DNA of 64,000 nt from Bacteroidota bacterium (lineage in GTDB: Bacteria > Bacteroidota > Bacteroidia > NS11-12g > UBA955). The translations under genes and the position numbers were made by a program. Numbering within the stretch: position 1 is the first letter of the stretch; each line of letters starts with the position of its first letter. Of the stretch, positions 1 to 8,436 are shown piece by piece. The notes under the pieces were generated by a model. It worked only from the letters and a program-made list of their open reading frames with translations. It searched no databases and was not told the origin of the DNA. The DNA lies in assembly GCA_027621365.1 (NCBI GenBank), contig JAQCBH010000002.1, forward strand, positions 86,532-150,531, read 5' to 3'.

Positions 1-1
1 C

Positions 2-283
2 ATGGTCTTTGAATACCACAAATCGGCACGTATGCTGCTCAGATTTGAAGAATCAGAGAAGTGGTTGGTAGTAGACAACTTGGGTTCTGCTATCGAGGGA
101 GGCAACGACAACCCCTATTTGCAATTTCCTACGGGCGATTACTCGGCCTATCAAGAGCAAAAAGGAGGCTCCTGGGTTCGCTTTGATCTGGAGACCTTGC
201 GCTTCGTCAAAGACAAAGAGGTTGAAAATAACCCTGAAAATTTGGAACTGCCCCAGCCCGAACCTGAAAGCGATCAGGACTAA
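2..283 (+). CDS. Hypothetical protein, probably 5'-truncated by the window edge
   Basis: An open frame runs from the first bases to a TAA at 281-283. The ATG at base 2 may be internal, so I treat it as the C-terminal 93 residues of an unknown protein. The visible part is soluble, with no signal peptide or membrane segment, and ends in a Pro/Glu-rich acidic tail (ENNPENLELPQPEPESDQD). I do not recognise a family. Its stop shares four bases (CTAA) with the stop of the convergent isochorismate synthase gene. Confidence 0.5.
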   Translation: MVFEYHKSARMLLRFEESEKWLVVDNLGSAIEGGNDNPYLQFPTGDYSAYQEQKGGSWVRFDLETLRFVKDKEVENNPENLELPQPEPESDQD

Positions 284-1266
284 AGCCCTAAACTTTCCAT
301 TTTGGATTGGGTTTCCTCCCATTCTTTTTGGGCATCGCTACCCGAATTGACTCCTGCTCCGGCATAGAGCCAGGTACCGTGTTGCGACAATCGAGCACAG
401 CGCAATTGCACCCAAGCTTGAAGGCATTGATCTTTCCAGGCCCCCAACACACCGGCATAGGCCCCACGATCAAACGAGATGCTACTTTCCAAGGCCTGCA
501 TGGCATCGGCCTGCGGATAACCCGCCACAGCGGGAGTTGGATTCAGCAACTCCAGCAATGCTGGCAAGCGCGACAACCCAATTTCAAATCGATACTCGGA
601 GCGCAAGTGCCGCAAGTCCCCATACTGGGTTTCTTGCAAAGCATCGACATGAAACCCAACACCCAAACCCGTCAATGTTTCTTCGATGAATCGACCGGTT
701 ACCGATTGCTCCAATTGTTCCTTGTTGGACCAATTCTCGCCGGCCTTTAAGGTTCCCGCCATCGCCAATATTCGACCCGCACCACGCTCCCATTGCAGCA
801 AATGCTCGGGGGTGGAACCCATCCACAGGCCCAAATCAGGTTGATAGTAAGCAAAACCCATGGCTTGGCTATGACGATCCCTCATGGCCCTCCAACGCTG
901 AGTCAAGGGTAGATCAGGTGAGGAATGAGCAGCCGCGCAGCGGGCCAAAACCAACTTTTCAAAATCACCTTGTGAGATGCCTTGTTTGACCCAATCCACT
1001 TGTTCAGAAAATTGGGTAAAGTCTGCGCATTCACGGGGCGCCCAAGTCAATTCTGCTCGCCGGCCCTCGAGATAGGCCCAAGGCTCTTCTTCAGTGGGTG
1101 CTGAACAGAGAACTTGGAGTTCATGAGACCCAAACGATGAAACAAACAGGGCCTCCTTTTCTTGCAACACAGCGGCCCAGTTCATGGGTCGTGATTGACC
1201 CTTTCGAATCAGAGGCTCAGCCCTGTTGGGCCACTGCATCACGTACAAACTCTCTGATTCCTGCAT
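280..1266 (-). CDS. menF: Isochorismate synthase (chorismate-binding family)
   Basis: Converts chorismate to isochorismate, the first step towards menaquinone (or a catechol siderophore). The 328-residue protein carries the family's C-terminal chorismate-binding domain: EKLVLAR around residue 103, GSTPEHLL near 150, AMAGTLKAGE near 168, DRGAYAGVLGAW near 266 and AGAGVNSGSDAQKEW near 302. The N-terminal part is shorter than in E. coli EntC or MenF (about 390-430), which is common in Bacteroidota. At residue 242 the usual HPTPAV motif reads NPTPAV, with Asn in place of His. No other menaquinone gene lies in the window, so menF rather than entC/dhbC is inferred from the phylum's use of menaquinone. 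The gene is divergent from the phosphatase gene at 1350. Confidence 0.85.
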   Translation of the reverse strand: MQESESLYVMQWPNRAEPLIRKGQSRPMNWAAVLQEKEALFVSSFGSHELQVLCSAPTEEEPWAYLEGRRAELTWAPRECADFTQFSEQVDWVKQGISQGDFEKLVLARCAAAHSSPDLPLTQRWRAMRDRHSQAMGFAYYQPDLGLWMGSTPEHLLQWERGAGRILAMAGTLKAGENWSNKEQLEQSVTGRFIEETLTGLGVGFHVDALQETQYGDLRHLRSEYRFEIGLSRLPALLELLNPTPAVAGYPQADAMQALESSISFDRGAYAGVLGAWKDQCLQAWVQLRCARLSQHGTWLYAGAGVNSGSDAQKEWEETQSKMESLGL

Positions 1267-1349
1267 GGTTCAATCAAGCAAGCCCTAGGGCATGGAGGAA
1301 AGCCTTACCTTTGAAGGGGGCCTTTCTTGAGCAAAATTCCCATCCCGAG

Positions 1350-1976
1350 ATGACAAAAACAATTTATTTAATTCGTCACGGCCAAACCGATTACAACCGT
1401 TTGGGGATTGTTCAGGGGTCTGGGGTTGACACTCACTTGAACGAAACCGGGAAGAAACAAGCCAATTGTTTTTACGAGGCCTACCGTCACATTCCCTTTC
1501 AACGCATATTCACCACCGAACTACTGCGCACTAAACAGTCGATCGAACCCTTTGCGGAGCAAACCGATATACCCGTTGAGCCCATCGCGGAATTGAATGA
1601 AATCAACTGGGGATATTTGGAGGGAAAGACCCCGACCAAAAAGGACAAAGCCCTGTTTTTGGATACCATTGAACGGTGGGCTGCCGGCCAACTGGATCAC
1701 GCCATTGCCGGCGGGGAAACTCCCTTGGAAATGTTTGAACGCCAAAAAATAGGGCTGGAGCGAATTCTTCAAACCCCAGAAAGCCCTGTTTTGGTTTGCA
1801 TGCACGGGAGAGCCATGCGCTCCTTTCTCTGCTTGTTAACGGGTGCGGAATTGAAAGACATGGACCAGTTTGAACACGGGAACCTCTGTTTGTACGTACT
1901 GGAACTCGCCCCTGGCGAAACCCATTTCCGCCTGATCAAAGAAAACGATCAGAGCCACCTGAGAACAATGGATTGA
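1350..1976 (+). CDS. Histidine phosphatase family protein (phosphoglycerate mutase-like)
   Basis: A 208-residue member of the histidine phosphatase superfamily. The N-terminal LIRHGQTDYNR motif holds the phospho-accepting His of the RHG triad. A second His follows late in the protein in CMHGRAMRSF, as expected for the family. The substrate cannot be told from sequence; cobalamin-type (CobC) or general sugar-phosphate phosphatases are possible. I chose ATG 1350 because the family begins just before the IRHG motif; the open frame extends upstream to 1098 over the oppositely oriented menF, but that part has no similarity I recognise. The next gene begins one base after its stop, so the two are probably co-transcribed. 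Confidence 0.85.
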   Translation: MTKTIYLIRHGQTDYNRLGIVQGSGVDTHLNETGKKQANCFYEAYRHIPFQRIFTTELLRTKQSIEPFAEQTDIPVEPIAELNEINWGYLEGKTPTKKDKALFLDTIERWAAGQLDHAIAGGETPLEMFERQKIGLERILQTPESPVLVCMHGRAMRSFLCLLTGAELKDMDQFEHGNLCLYVLELAPGETHFRLIKENDQSHLRTMD

Positions 1977-1977
1977 C

Positions 1978-2304
1978 ATGGAAAACCTGATTACCCTTAG
2001 CATCATTGACCGAAACGGCGTTGAGCATAGCATTCAAGCTCCGACTGATATGAATCTAAACTTGATGGAGCTCGCCAAAATGGAAGGACATGGAGTAAAG
2101 GGTGAGTGCGGAGGCATGGCCCTTTGCGCCACCTGCCAAGTGTACATCGAATCGAATCATACCCTGCCCGAACAAAGCGATGCAGAATTGGACATGCTCG
2201 ACCAAGCCTTTTTCGTGCAAGACAATTCTCGCCTCGGATGCCAAATCTACCTGCGCCCTGAACTGGATGGATTGAAAGTGCGCATTGCACCTGAACAAGA
2301 TTGA
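1978..2304 (+). CDS. 2Fe-2S ferredoxin, adrenodoxin type
   Basis: A 108-residue electron carrier. It shows the adrenodoxin/ISC-type cluster motif C-x5-C-x2-C (CGGMALCATC, about residues 43-52), with the fourth ligand in LGCQI around residue 85. The spacing and the acidic ELDMLD segment between the ligands match vertebrate-adrenodoxin-like bacterial ferredoxins rather than plant-type ones. Partners are unknown; no isc/suf gene is next to it. It starts one base after the phosphatase stop codon, which suggests a two-gene operon. Confidence 0.9.
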   Translation: MENLITLSIIDRNGVEHSIQAPTDMNLNLMELAKMEGHGVKGECGGMALCATCQVYIESNHTLPEQSDAELDMLDQAFFVQDNSRLGCQIYLRPELDGLKVRIAPEQD

Positions 2305-2358
2305 TTTCATCCTGGCTTTTGGACAGGCTAGAACTCAGTTGATATTTTCCAAAATTTC

Positions 2359-2389
2359 TTTGAAAGTATTGAGGATTCACGTACCTTTG
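2359..2389 (+). promoter_or_regulatory. Bacteroidota-type promoter for rpsT
   Basis: TTTG at 2359-2362, then 19 bases, then TACCTTTG at 2382-2389. This matches the consensus TTTG-N19-21-TAnnTTTG of the primary sigma factor of Bacteroidota exactly. The expected start point is about 2394-2396, leaving a leader of about 15 bases before rpsT. Confidence 0.85.
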
Positions 2390-2409
2390 CAATCCTTTTT
2401 AGCAAAGAA

Positions 2410-2664
2410 ATGGCAAATCATAAGTCAGCAATCAAGAGAATCCGATCAAACGAAGCAAAGCGCGATTTGAACCGCTACCAGCACAAAACCGCGCGTACTA
2501 TCGTGAAAAATATTCGCAAAGCGGCTTCCAAGAGCGAAGCTGAAAGCTTGTTGTCAAAGGCGTTTAGCGCACTGGACAAATTGGCAAAGCGCAACGTCAT
2601 CCACAAAAACAAAGCTGGAAACTTGAAGTCAAGCTTGAAAAAGCACGTTGACTCTTTGGCATAA
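2410..2664 (+). CDS. rpsT: 30S ribosomal protein S20
   Basis: Small-subunit protein that binds the 5' domain of 16S rRNA early in assembly. The 84-residue, Lys/Arg-rich helical protein begins MANHKSAIKRIRSNEAKR, which is diagnostic, and ends HVDSLA. Length matches the family (about 85-90). It stands alone between a strong promoter and a strong intrinsic terminator, so it is a monocistronic unit. Confidence 0.98.
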   Translation: MANHKSAIKRIRSNEAKRDLNRYQHKTARTIVKNIRKAASKSEAESLLSKAFSALDKLAKRNVIHKNKAGNLKSSLKKHVDSLA

Positions 2665-2684
2665 GCCAACATAACCCCGTTGAA

Positions 2685-2713
2685 AAAGCCTGGCCCAAAG
2701 CCGGGCTTTTTTT
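2685..2713 (+). terminator. Intrinsic terminator of rpsT
   Basis: Stem AAAGCCTGGC (2685-2694) pairs with GCCGGGCTTT (2700-2709) through one G-T wobble across a 5-base loop, and a run of T follows to 2713. It lies 20 bases after the rpsT stop. Confidence 0.9.
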
Positions 2714-2789
2714 ATGGCATAAACTCAAAGCCCTAGAGAGCCTTTATTCATTCTGGGAATCGTGGGCCGAACATCGACCCGAACGGCCT

Positions 2790-3047
2790 TTAAGGTTTCA
2801 GAATATCGGAAAATGTTTCCTTTAAAATGCACATACCGGCCTGACCCAATCCGTGTTCAGACAACAATTGGGATTCCGTAAAACGACTCAAATCACTGGG
2901 CTCTCGCACACCTATTCGCCAAAGGGCCCGCAAGGCTGGCCGTGATAGCCCCGAAGCTCGCAATTGCGGGTGCAAACTTTTGATGCGCTGCTCCCATTCT
3001 AGCTGCACGTGAATGTTTCCCTGCAGGTCACAGCGGGACACTCCCAT
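2790..3047 (-). CDS. Small helix-hairpin-helix protein resembling the RNA polymerase alpha C-terminal domain
   Basis: An 85-residue protein whose C-terminal two thirds (SRPALRALWRIGVREPSDLS... HGLGQAGMCILKETF) resembles the paired helix-hairpin-helix fold of RpoA C-terminal domains and related DNA-binding modules. No catalytic domain is present. It begins three bases after the pyrH stop on the same strand, so it is probably co-transcribed with pyrH. Function is unknown; a nucleic-acid-binding role is inferred from the fold only. Confidence 0.6.
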   Translation of the reverse strand: MGVSRCDLQGNIHVQLEWEQRIKSLHPQLRASGLSRPALRALWRIGVREPSDLSRFTESQLLSEHGLGQAGMCILKETFSDILKP

Positions 3048-3050
3048 ACT

Positions 3051-3761
3051 TTATTCGCTGACGGTAGTACCGATGGCTTCACCCTTCACCAGACGCAACA
3101 GATTGCCTGATTCATTCATATCGAACACGACGATGGGCTTTCGGTTTTCTTGGCACAGAGTAATGGCTGTAAGGTCCATCACCTCCAAACCCATCTCATA
3201 AACCTTTTTAAAGCTGATTTGATCGTATTTCACGGCGTCGCTGTGCTTCTCTGGGTCTTTATCGTAAATACCGTCTACACGCGTGCCTTTGATGACCACA
3301 TCTGCTTCAATTTCTACTGCACGTAAACTAGCGGCTGTATCGGTAGTGAAATAAGGATTACCCGTTCCGGCACCGAAAATGGCCACACGGCCTTTTTCCA
3401 AATGACGCATAGCTCGGCGACGAATGAAGGGCTCGGAAATTTGCTCCATTTTGATGGCCGATAGCAAACGAGTAGTTAAACCCGCCTTTTCAAAGGCACC
3501 TTGCAAGGCCATGGCATTGATCATGGTAGCCAACATACCCATGTAGTCGCCCGTAGCACGATCCACGACACCCCCTTGGGCTCCTTGTACACCGCGATAG
3601 ATGTTGCCACCGCCAATGACTATGGCCACTTCCACTCCGGCTTCTACCACCGTCTTGACTTCTTCTGCGTATTGGGCCAGCATGTCAGCATCTATGCCGT
3701 AAGCTTGTTTGCCCATCAGGCTTTCACCACTGAGCTTGAGGAGTATGCGTTTGTATTTCAT
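3051..3761 (-). CDS. pyrH: UMP kinase
   Basis: Phosphorylates UMP to UDP, the entry to pyrimidine nucleotide synthesis; the bacterial enzyme is a hexamer of the amino-acid kinase fold. The 236-residue protein starts [17 protein letters not shown], with the nucleotide-binding IGGGNIYRG loop, and carries the [13 protein letters not shown] motif typical of PyrH. I chose ATG 3761 over the upstream ATG (3806) because PyrH proteins start at this point and the extra codons lie inside the terminator hairpin of tsf. It follows rplM-rpsI-rpsB-tsf in the usual bacterial order but is separated from them by that terminator. Confidence 0.96.
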   Translation of the reverse strand: MKYKRILLKLSGESLMGKQAYGIDADMLAQYAEEVKTVVEAGVEVAIVIGGGNIYRGVQGAQGGVVDRATGDYMGMLATMINAMALQGAFEKAGLTTRLLSAIKMEQISEPFIRRRAMRHLEKGRVAIFGAGTGNPYFTTDTAASLRAVEIEADVVIKGTRVDGIYDKDPEKHSDAVKYDQISFKKVYEMGLEVMDLTAITLCQENRKPIVVFDMNESGNLLRLVKGEAIGTTVSE

Positions 3762-3790
3762 TGGGATAGAGGGGTTTTGGGGTAGGGCGC

Positions 3791-3818
3791 AAAAAAAATC
3801 CCTCAAAATTGAGGGATT
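3791..3818 (-). terminator. Intrinsic terminator after tsf
   Basis: A perfect 10-bp inverted repeat (3797-3806 with 3809-3818) with a 2-base loop, followed in the minus-strand direction by eight T residues (complement of 3791-3798). It lies between tsf and pyrH, so pyrH expression would need readthrough or its own start. Confidence 0.85.
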
Positions 3819-3836
3819 CTTTTGAGAAATTTCAAA

Positions 3837-4670
3837 TTATCCGAGTTGAACTCGTGTGAATTGCTTCACAGTCAATCCAACTTCTACATCAGAAAGCATC
3901 TTTTCAACGGTCTTAGAGCTGTCTTTCACGAACTCTTGACTCAACAAAGTGCTCTCCTTAAAGAACTTGTTCAATTTACCTTCAGCGATGCGATCAATCA
4001 TGGCTTCTGGCTTGCCTTCGGCACGAGCTTGCTCGCGGCCAATCTCCATTTCGCGCTCGATGCGAGAAGCGTCAACACCACTCTTATCGACAGCTACAGG
4101 GTTCATAGCGGCAATTTGCATAGCTACGTCTTTACCAGCAACGGTATTGGCTTCAGTAGGAGCAGCGCTCAACTCAACCAACACACCCATGCGGTTAGCT
4201 CCGTGAATGTAAGATACCACGTTGGCACCTTCCATCAAGGTATATTTCGACACGTCAATTTTTTCACCAATTTTGGCCATCTCGTCCAACAAACGAGCAG
4301 AGATGGTAGCATCACCCATGGGAAGGGCTTTCAAAGCGTCCAAATCAGCAGGCTTGCTGTTCAAAGCAATCTCAGCAACTTCTTTGGCGAAGGCCACAAA
4401 GCCATCGTTCTTGGCTACGAAATCAGTTTCGCAGTTCAATTCGATGATCACACCTGCTGAAGCATCAGCAGAAGTCATGGCAATAACAGCGCCTTCTGAA
4501 GCATCGCGATCGGAACGCTTCTCAGAGATTTTGGCACCTTTCTTACGCAAGTAATCGATAGCAGCTTCAAAGTCACCAGAGGTTTCCATCAAAGCTTTCT
4601 TACAATCCATCAAGCCAGCACCGGTCATTTGGCGCAACTTGTTTACGTCAGCAGCAGAAATATTCGTCAT
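3837..4670 (-). CDS. tsf: Elongation factor Ts
   Basis: Guanine nucleotide exchange factor that regenerates EF-Tu-GTP. The 277-residue protein starts with the UBA-like domain (VNKLRQMTGAGLMDCKKAL), the region that contacts EF-Tu, followed by the dimerisation core with the ELNCETDFVAKND motif around residue 80. Length fits the family. It is 12 bases downstream of rpsB and followed by a strong terminator, as the last gene of the rplM-rpsI-rpsB-tsf unit. Confidence 0.98.
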   Translation of the reverse strand: MTNISAADVNKLRQMTGAGLMDCKKALMETSGDFEAAIDYLRKKGAKISEKRSDRDASEGAVIAMTSADASAGVIIELNCETDFVAKNDGFVAFAKEVAEIALNSKPADLDALKALPMGDATISARLLDEMAKIGEKIDVSKYTLMEGANVVSYIHGANRMGVLVELSAAPTEANTVAGKDVAMQIAAMNPVAVDKSGVDASRIEREMEIGREQARAEGKPEAMIDRIAEGKLNKFFKESTLLSQEFVKDSSKTVEKMLSDVEVGLTVKQFTRVQLG

Positions 4671-4682
4671 AAAATCGAGAGA

Positions 4683-5429
4683 TTACCCTTCTTGGGTTTC
4701 GGCTTCAACAGCCACTTTTTTAGTTTCCTCTTCGTTCTTCTCCTTCTTGCGCTCAGCAGAACCTTCCAAAATGGCGTTGGCCAACTCAGAAACGATCAAG
4801 TGAATGCTCTTAGAAGCATCGTCATTACCAGGGATGGCAAAATCGATGTTGGTAGGATCAGAGTTTGTGTCTACCAAAGCAAAGGTGGGGATATTCAAAC
4901 GCATGGCCTCAGCAACAGCAATGTGCTCACGCTTTACGTCTACCATGAAGATAGCACCAGGCAATTTGGTCATGTCTTCGATACCACCCAACATGCGAGA
5001 CAACTTGGCTTTCTCACGGTCCAACATCAAACGCTCCTTTTTGTTGATGCGCTCGAAAGTTCCGTCAGTGGCCATGCGGTCGATGACCTGCATGCGCTTA
5101 ATGCTGCGGCGAACAGTCTGGAAGTTGGTCAACATACCACCCAACCAACGCTCGGTCACGTAAGGCATACCAGCGCGCTGGGCTTCTTGAGACACGATTT
5201 CTTTGGCCTGCTTCTTAGTTGCTACAAACAAAATGCGGCGACCAGATTTGGCGATATTGCGGATAGCCGATTTGGCTTCTTCCAATTTGGCTTCGGTCTT
5301 TTTCAGATCGATAATGTGAATGCCATTTTGCTCCATGAAAATGTAAGGAGCCATTTTGGGATTCCATTTGCGGGTGAGGTGTCCAAAGTGTACACCAGCA
5401 TCCATCAAGTCTTGTTGCGTATAAGCCAT
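4683..5429 (-). CDS. rpsB: 30S ribosomal protein S2
   Basis: Small-subunit protein needed for binding S1-like factors and for a functional 30S. The 248-residue protein has the family landmarks [17 protein letters not shown], an [10 protein letters not shown] strand, the [11 protein letters not shown] motif and [16 protein letters not shown]. The C-terminus ends in a charged Lys/Glu-rich tail that is variable in S2. It lies between rpsI and tsf with 8-12 base gaps. Confidence 0.98.
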   Translation of the reverse strand: MAYTQQDLMDAGVHFGHLTRKWNPKMAPYIFMEQNGIHIIDLKKTEAKLEEAKSAIRNIAKSGRRILFVATKKQAKEIVSQEAQRAGMPYVTERWLGGMLTNFQTVRRSIKRMQVIDRMATDGTFERINKKERLMLDREKAKLSRMLGGIEDMTKLPGAIFMVDVKREHIAVAEAMRLNIPTFALVDTNSDPTNIDFAIPGNDDASKSIHLIVSELANAILEGSAERKKEKNEEETKKVAVEAETQEG

Positions 5430-5437
5430 TGTAATGA

Positions 5438-5818
5438 TTAACGTTTAGAGAACTGGAAGCGCTTACGGGCCTTCTTCTGACCGCTTTTCTTTCGTTCAAC
5501 CACGCGAGAGTCGCGGGTCATGAAGCCTGCGTGACGCAGAGAGCTCTTGAATTCACCGTTGATGTCTACCAAGGCCTTAGAGATACCCAAGCGAATGGCT
5601 TCTGCTTGACCAGAAATACCACCACCGCGTACATTGACAACTACATCGTATTTGCCACCATTTTCAGTCAAGTCCAAGGGAGACTGAACAGCGGTCTGGT
5701 GCCATGCCAATGGGAAATATTGATCCAAGGGCTTCTTATTCACTGTGATAACACCGCTACCTTCAGTCAGGTAAATACGGGCTACAGCGGCTTTTCTTCT
5801 TCCAGAATTATTGATCAT
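5438..5818 (-). CDS. rpsI: 30S ribosomal protein S9
   Basis: Contacts the P-site tRNA through its C-terminal tail. The 126-residue protein begins [20 protein letters not shown] and ends in the conserved basic tail ([17 protein letters not shown]). Length matches the family. It begins 11 bases after rplM, its usual partner. Confidence 0.98.
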   Translation of the reverse strand: MINNSGRRKAAVARIYLTEGSGVITVNKKPLDQYFPLAWHQTAVQSPLDLTENGGKYDVVVNVRGGGISGQAEAIRLGISKALVDINGEFKSSLRHAGFMTRDSRVVERKKSGQKKARKRFQFSKR

Positions 5819-5829
5819 GCTATAGAATC

Positions 5830-6267
5830 TTAGAAAGTCAAGGGCTTAGGTTGTTGAGCGGCATGAGGATGCTCAGTGCCTTCGTAAACGAACAAATTGG
5901 TAAACAACTTGCGACCCAAACGGTTCTTAGGCAACATGCCGCGAACGGCTTCCTCAATCAAACGAGAAGGCTTCATGTTTTTGGCCAAAGTGCTGCGCTG
6001 ACCGCCGGGATAACCCGTGTGACGGAGGTATTCTTTCTTGTCAGATTTGAAACCTGTCAACACCACTTTCTCAGCGTTGATGACGATCACATTGTCTCCG
6101 CAATCTACGTGCGGGGTAAAGCCAGGCTTGTTTTTGCCACGAACTACTGCGGCAATTTGAGAGGCCATGCGGCCCAATGTCTGACCTTCAGCGTCAACGA
6201 CGTGCCACTTCTTGTCAACAGTGGCTGCGTTGAGCGAAATTGTTTTGTATGTACTCAGCGGATTCAC
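5830..6267 (-). CDS. rplM: 50S ribosomal protein L13
   Basis: Early-assembly large-subunit protein. The 145-residue sequence has [18 protein letters not shown] near the start, [11 protein letters not shown] in the middle and [11 protein letters not shown] near residue 110, all family landmarks. It is the first gene of the rplM-rpsI-rpsB-tsf operon and is preceded by a recognisable promoter. Confidence 0.98.
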   Translation of the reverse strand: MNPLSTYKTISLNAATVDKKWHVVDAEGQTLGRMASQIAAVVRGKNKPGFTPHVDCGDNVIVINAEKVVLTGFKSDKKEYLRHTGYPGGQRSTLAKNMKPSRLIEEAVRGMLPKNRLGRKLFTNLFVYEGTEHPHAAQQPKPLTF

Positions 6268-6302
6268 GTTATACTATCCCTTGTTTCGGTTTTTTGGGGT
6301 TG

Positions 6303-6334
6303 CAAAAATAGCACAATAATTCTGCCTTGACAAG
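6303..6334 (-). promoter_or_regulatory. Promoter of the rplM-rpsI-rpsB-tsf operon
   Basis: On the minus strand TATTTTTG (6310 down to 6303) matches the -7 box TAnnTTTG, with CTTG (6334-6331) 20 bases upstream in the -33 position. The start point is expected near 6297, giving a leader of about 30 bases. Confidence 0.7.
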
Positions 6335-6422
6335 ATATCCACAAACTTTTTTGCTACTCGTCTGAAATAGACAGTTCACACGAGGAAATTCAGGGTCATT
6401 CCTAGCAGAATTGAGCCTTGGG

Positions 6423-7190
6423 CTACCAGTCGTCTTCGTCGGGCTGATAGGGCCCACGTAGCGCATATTTGATACCGTCTACCATGTCTTTCACTTCGCG
6501 ATCAGCCGCCAACAAATAGTAATCGGTCAATTGAAATCCCTTTTTCAATCGCATGTAATATTCGTGGTAGGTGCGGGTCTGCTTTCCACTGGTACCATCT
6601 TCGGCTTCAATGTGCACGAAATTGGAAAACTGATAGCGATAGCGATCGTCTTTGAAACGAAGAGTCATTCGGTATTCCATCTCACCCTCTTCTTTGGATT
6701 TGTGCTCACCATGCTTGGTGATCATGGGAATGGTCACAACCATGGTTATGCGCTCCATCACGACATCTTCTACAAGCATTTCCTTGACGGCCTTTTTACC
6801 AAAACGATCCTCGAGAAAATTCTTGGCGCGGTAATACAGGGAATCAGAAGTACAAGTTTCACACTCCCAATCTTCGACAACGCCTTCGTAATAAATTACT
6901 TCGCGTAAGCTATCGTAGGGGGGAACAAATCGAACGTAAACCGCCTTGGGTTGAACCCACTCTTCTTCTTCTTCTTCTCCGCCAAAGCCCCATCCGCCTC
7001 CGTCACCTCCGCTACCCCAAGGATCAGCACCCGCATCTCCAGTTCCAAGTTCCGTACTGTCGCCTGAACCGCTATCATCCGCTTCAAACCCCCAATCTTG
7101 GGCTTTTAGATTAGCGCTACTAAAAAGCACCGTTAGGGTAATCATTAAAGTAATAAATGAGGGCCTTAGGCCTCTGAAATCATTCTTCAT
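6423..7190 (-). CDS. Secreted protein of unknown function with acidic/Gly-rich spacer
   Basis: A 255-residue protein with an N-terminal signal peptide (a hydrophobic stretch ending SANLKAQ, about residues 10-30), then a low-complexity Gly/Asp/Glu spacer (about 32-75, including a run of six Glu) and a folded C-terminal region of about 180 residues with two Cys in WECETCTSD. The C-terminal part is reminiscent of the TBP-like DUF4468 domains of Bacteroidota envelope proteins, but I cannot confirm this. I chose ATG 7190 because a TAnnTTTG promoter box lies at 7206-7213, inside the longer frame that begins at 7223. Confidence 0.7.
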   Translation of the reverse strand: MKNDFRGLRPSFITLMITLTVLFSSANLKAQDWGFEADDSGSGDSTELGTGDAGADPWGSGGDGGGWGFGGEEEEEEWVQPKAVYVRFVPPYDSLREVIYYEGVVEDWECETCTSDSLYYRAKNFLEDRFGKKAVKEMLVEDVVMERITMVVTIPMITKHGEHKSKEEGEMEYRMTLRFKDDRYRYQFSNFVHIEAEDGTSGKQTRTYHEYYMRLKKGFQLTDYYLLAADREVKDMVDGIKYALRGPYQPDEDDW

Positions 7191-7205
7191 GTCAGCAATA
7201 GCGAG

Positions 7206-7213
7206 CAAAGATA
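7206..7213 (-). promoter_or_regulatory. -7 box (TATCTTTG) upstream of the secreted protein gene
   Basis: TATCTTTG on the minus strand, 15 bases before ATG 7190. No convincing -33 TTTG is seen at 19-21 bases. It decides the start codon choice for the downstream gene. Confidence 0.6.
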
Positions 7214-7274
7214 CAGTTTTCAAATTGGGTTGGGGTTCAAGGTCTTGAACACCATTAACGAATTCCGTGCCGAA

Positions 7275-8348
7275 TTATTCTAATCCTTTTGAATTAATTA
7301 AAAGCTTTTGAATCTCTTCCCAGTTGAAGCCCTGTGGATTGGCGACAAACCTACCCTTAGAAAAGCGCTTCAAAGGGCCCTTGCCTTTGCGAATGATGCG
7401 CTGATCTTCTTCGGGCAAAGCCGCGATTTGGCTGCAAACCTCGCTGCAACACCTCTGGTATTTTTCGGCACAGGCTGCACACTGAATAAACAGCAAATGA
7501 CAACCCGTATTGCCACAATTGATATGGGTATCGGCCGGCTCTCCGCATTGGTGACAGCGGGAAATCACATCGTCAGAAACCCGCTCAGCCAAGCGCTGAT
7601 CAAAAACAAAATTGACGCCTTGGAAGCGATTATCCAGACCTTCCTGCTTGACTTGGTTGACGTAATTGATGATTCCGCCCTCCAAATGATAGACCTCGTT
7701 GAAGCCCTTGTACTTCATCCAGGCACTGGCTTTTTCGCAGCGAATGCCGCCCGTGCAATACATCAGAATGCGTTTATCGCGATCGTGATCATGCTCATCA
7801 ATGACCCCTTGAAGTTCTTCGCGAAAAGTATCTGCATCTGGACATACAGCCCCTTCAAACTTGCCGACTTCACTCTCGTAGTGATTGCGCATGTCTATGA
7901 CCACCGTATTGGGATCTTGCAGTGCCTGATTCCACTCGGCCGCTCGCATGTATTTGCCGCGATTGGACGGATCAAACTGCGAATCTTCAATGCCATCAGC
8001 CACAATTTTAGCCCTGACCTTGACATCCAATTTGATGAAGCTCTTTTGCTTCTCTTCAATGGCTACATTCAAACGCAACCCATTCAAGAAATCGTAGCTA
8101 TATAAGTATTCTTTAAAGGCCTCAAATCGTTTGCTGGGCAAAGCAATTTGGGCATTGATACCCTCTTCGGCTACATAAATACGACCTACTACTTCCAAAG
8201 ACACGAGGTCTTGGTACAACTGATTCCGGAATTCGGCGGGGTTTTCGAGCCTGTGGTAGGTATAAAACGAAATCGTGGTGTAGGGCCTGTGATCGGCCTC
8301 CATTCGTTTTTTCAATTCCTCCCGGCTAACAATGTTTCGCAATAACAT
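7275..8348 (-). CDS. trhO: tRNA uridine(34) hydroxylase TrhO (rhodanese domain)
   Basis: Oxygen-dependent hydroxylation of U34 in the anticodon wobble position of some tRNAs, a step towards 5-carboxymethoxyuridine. The 357-residue protein has an N-terminal acylphosphatase-like domain (AEEGINAQIALP near residue 60), a rhodanese domain with the active Cys in MYCTGGIRCEKA (about 196), and a Cys-rich C-terminal region with paired CxxC motifs (CHQCGEP, CAACAEKYQRCCSEVC) that probably binds zinc. Length is normal for the longer YceA form. A TATCTTTG box is upstream. Confidence 0.93.
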   Translation of the reverse strand: MLLRNIVSREELKKRMEADHRPYTTISFYTYHRLENPAEFRNQLYQDLVSLEVVGRIYVAEEGINAQIALPSKRFEAFKEYLYSYDFLNGLRLNVAIEEKQKSFIKLDVKVRAKIVADGIEDSQFDPSNRGKYMRAAEWNQALQDPNTVVIDMRNHYESEVGKFEGAVCPDADTFREELQGVIDEHDHDRDKRILMYCTGGIRCEKASAWMKYKGFNEVYHLEGGIINYVNQVKQEGLDNRFQGVNFVFDQRLAERVSDDVISRCHQCGEPADTHINCGNTGCHLLFIQCAACAEKYQRCCSEVCSQIAALPEEDQRIIRKGKGPLKRFSKGRFVANPQGFNWEEIQKLLINSKGLE

Positions 8349-8373
8349 GGTCGGGTAAAATGGGTTAACGCAG

Positions 8374-8381
8374 CAAAGATA
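8374..8381 (-). promoter_or_regulatory. -7 box (TATCTTTG) for trhO
   Basis: TATCTTTG on the minus strand, 25 bases before the trhO ATG. It overlaps the tail of the weak hairpin at 8388-8411, so termination of the upstream gene and initiation of trhO are juxtaposed. Confidence 0.6.
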
Positions 8382-8387
8382 ACGAAA

Positions 8388-8411
8388 GAGGGCAGCCTTG
8401 TGGCCGCCCTC
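8388..8411 (-). terminator. Probable weak terminator after the Omp28-like gene
   Basis: A 10-bp stem with one mismatch (8388-8397 with 8402-8411), loop of 4, followed on the minus strand by only three T residues. The position fits termination of the gene ending at 8437, but the short U-tract makes it weak. Confidence 0.45.
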
Positions 8412-8436
8412 CTATTTATGTGCTTGAAGCAAAGAA

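Noticed and set aside
3822..4460. Long plus-strand open frame opposite tsf
   Set aside because: Antisense to a highly conserved gene; composition mirrors tsf codons and shows no domain.
4629..5441. 270-codon plus-strand frame opposite rpsB
   Set aside because: Shadow of rpsB; no recognisable protein features.
7308..8105. 265-codon plus-strand frame opposite trhO
   Set aside because: Shadow of a well-supported gene on the other strand.
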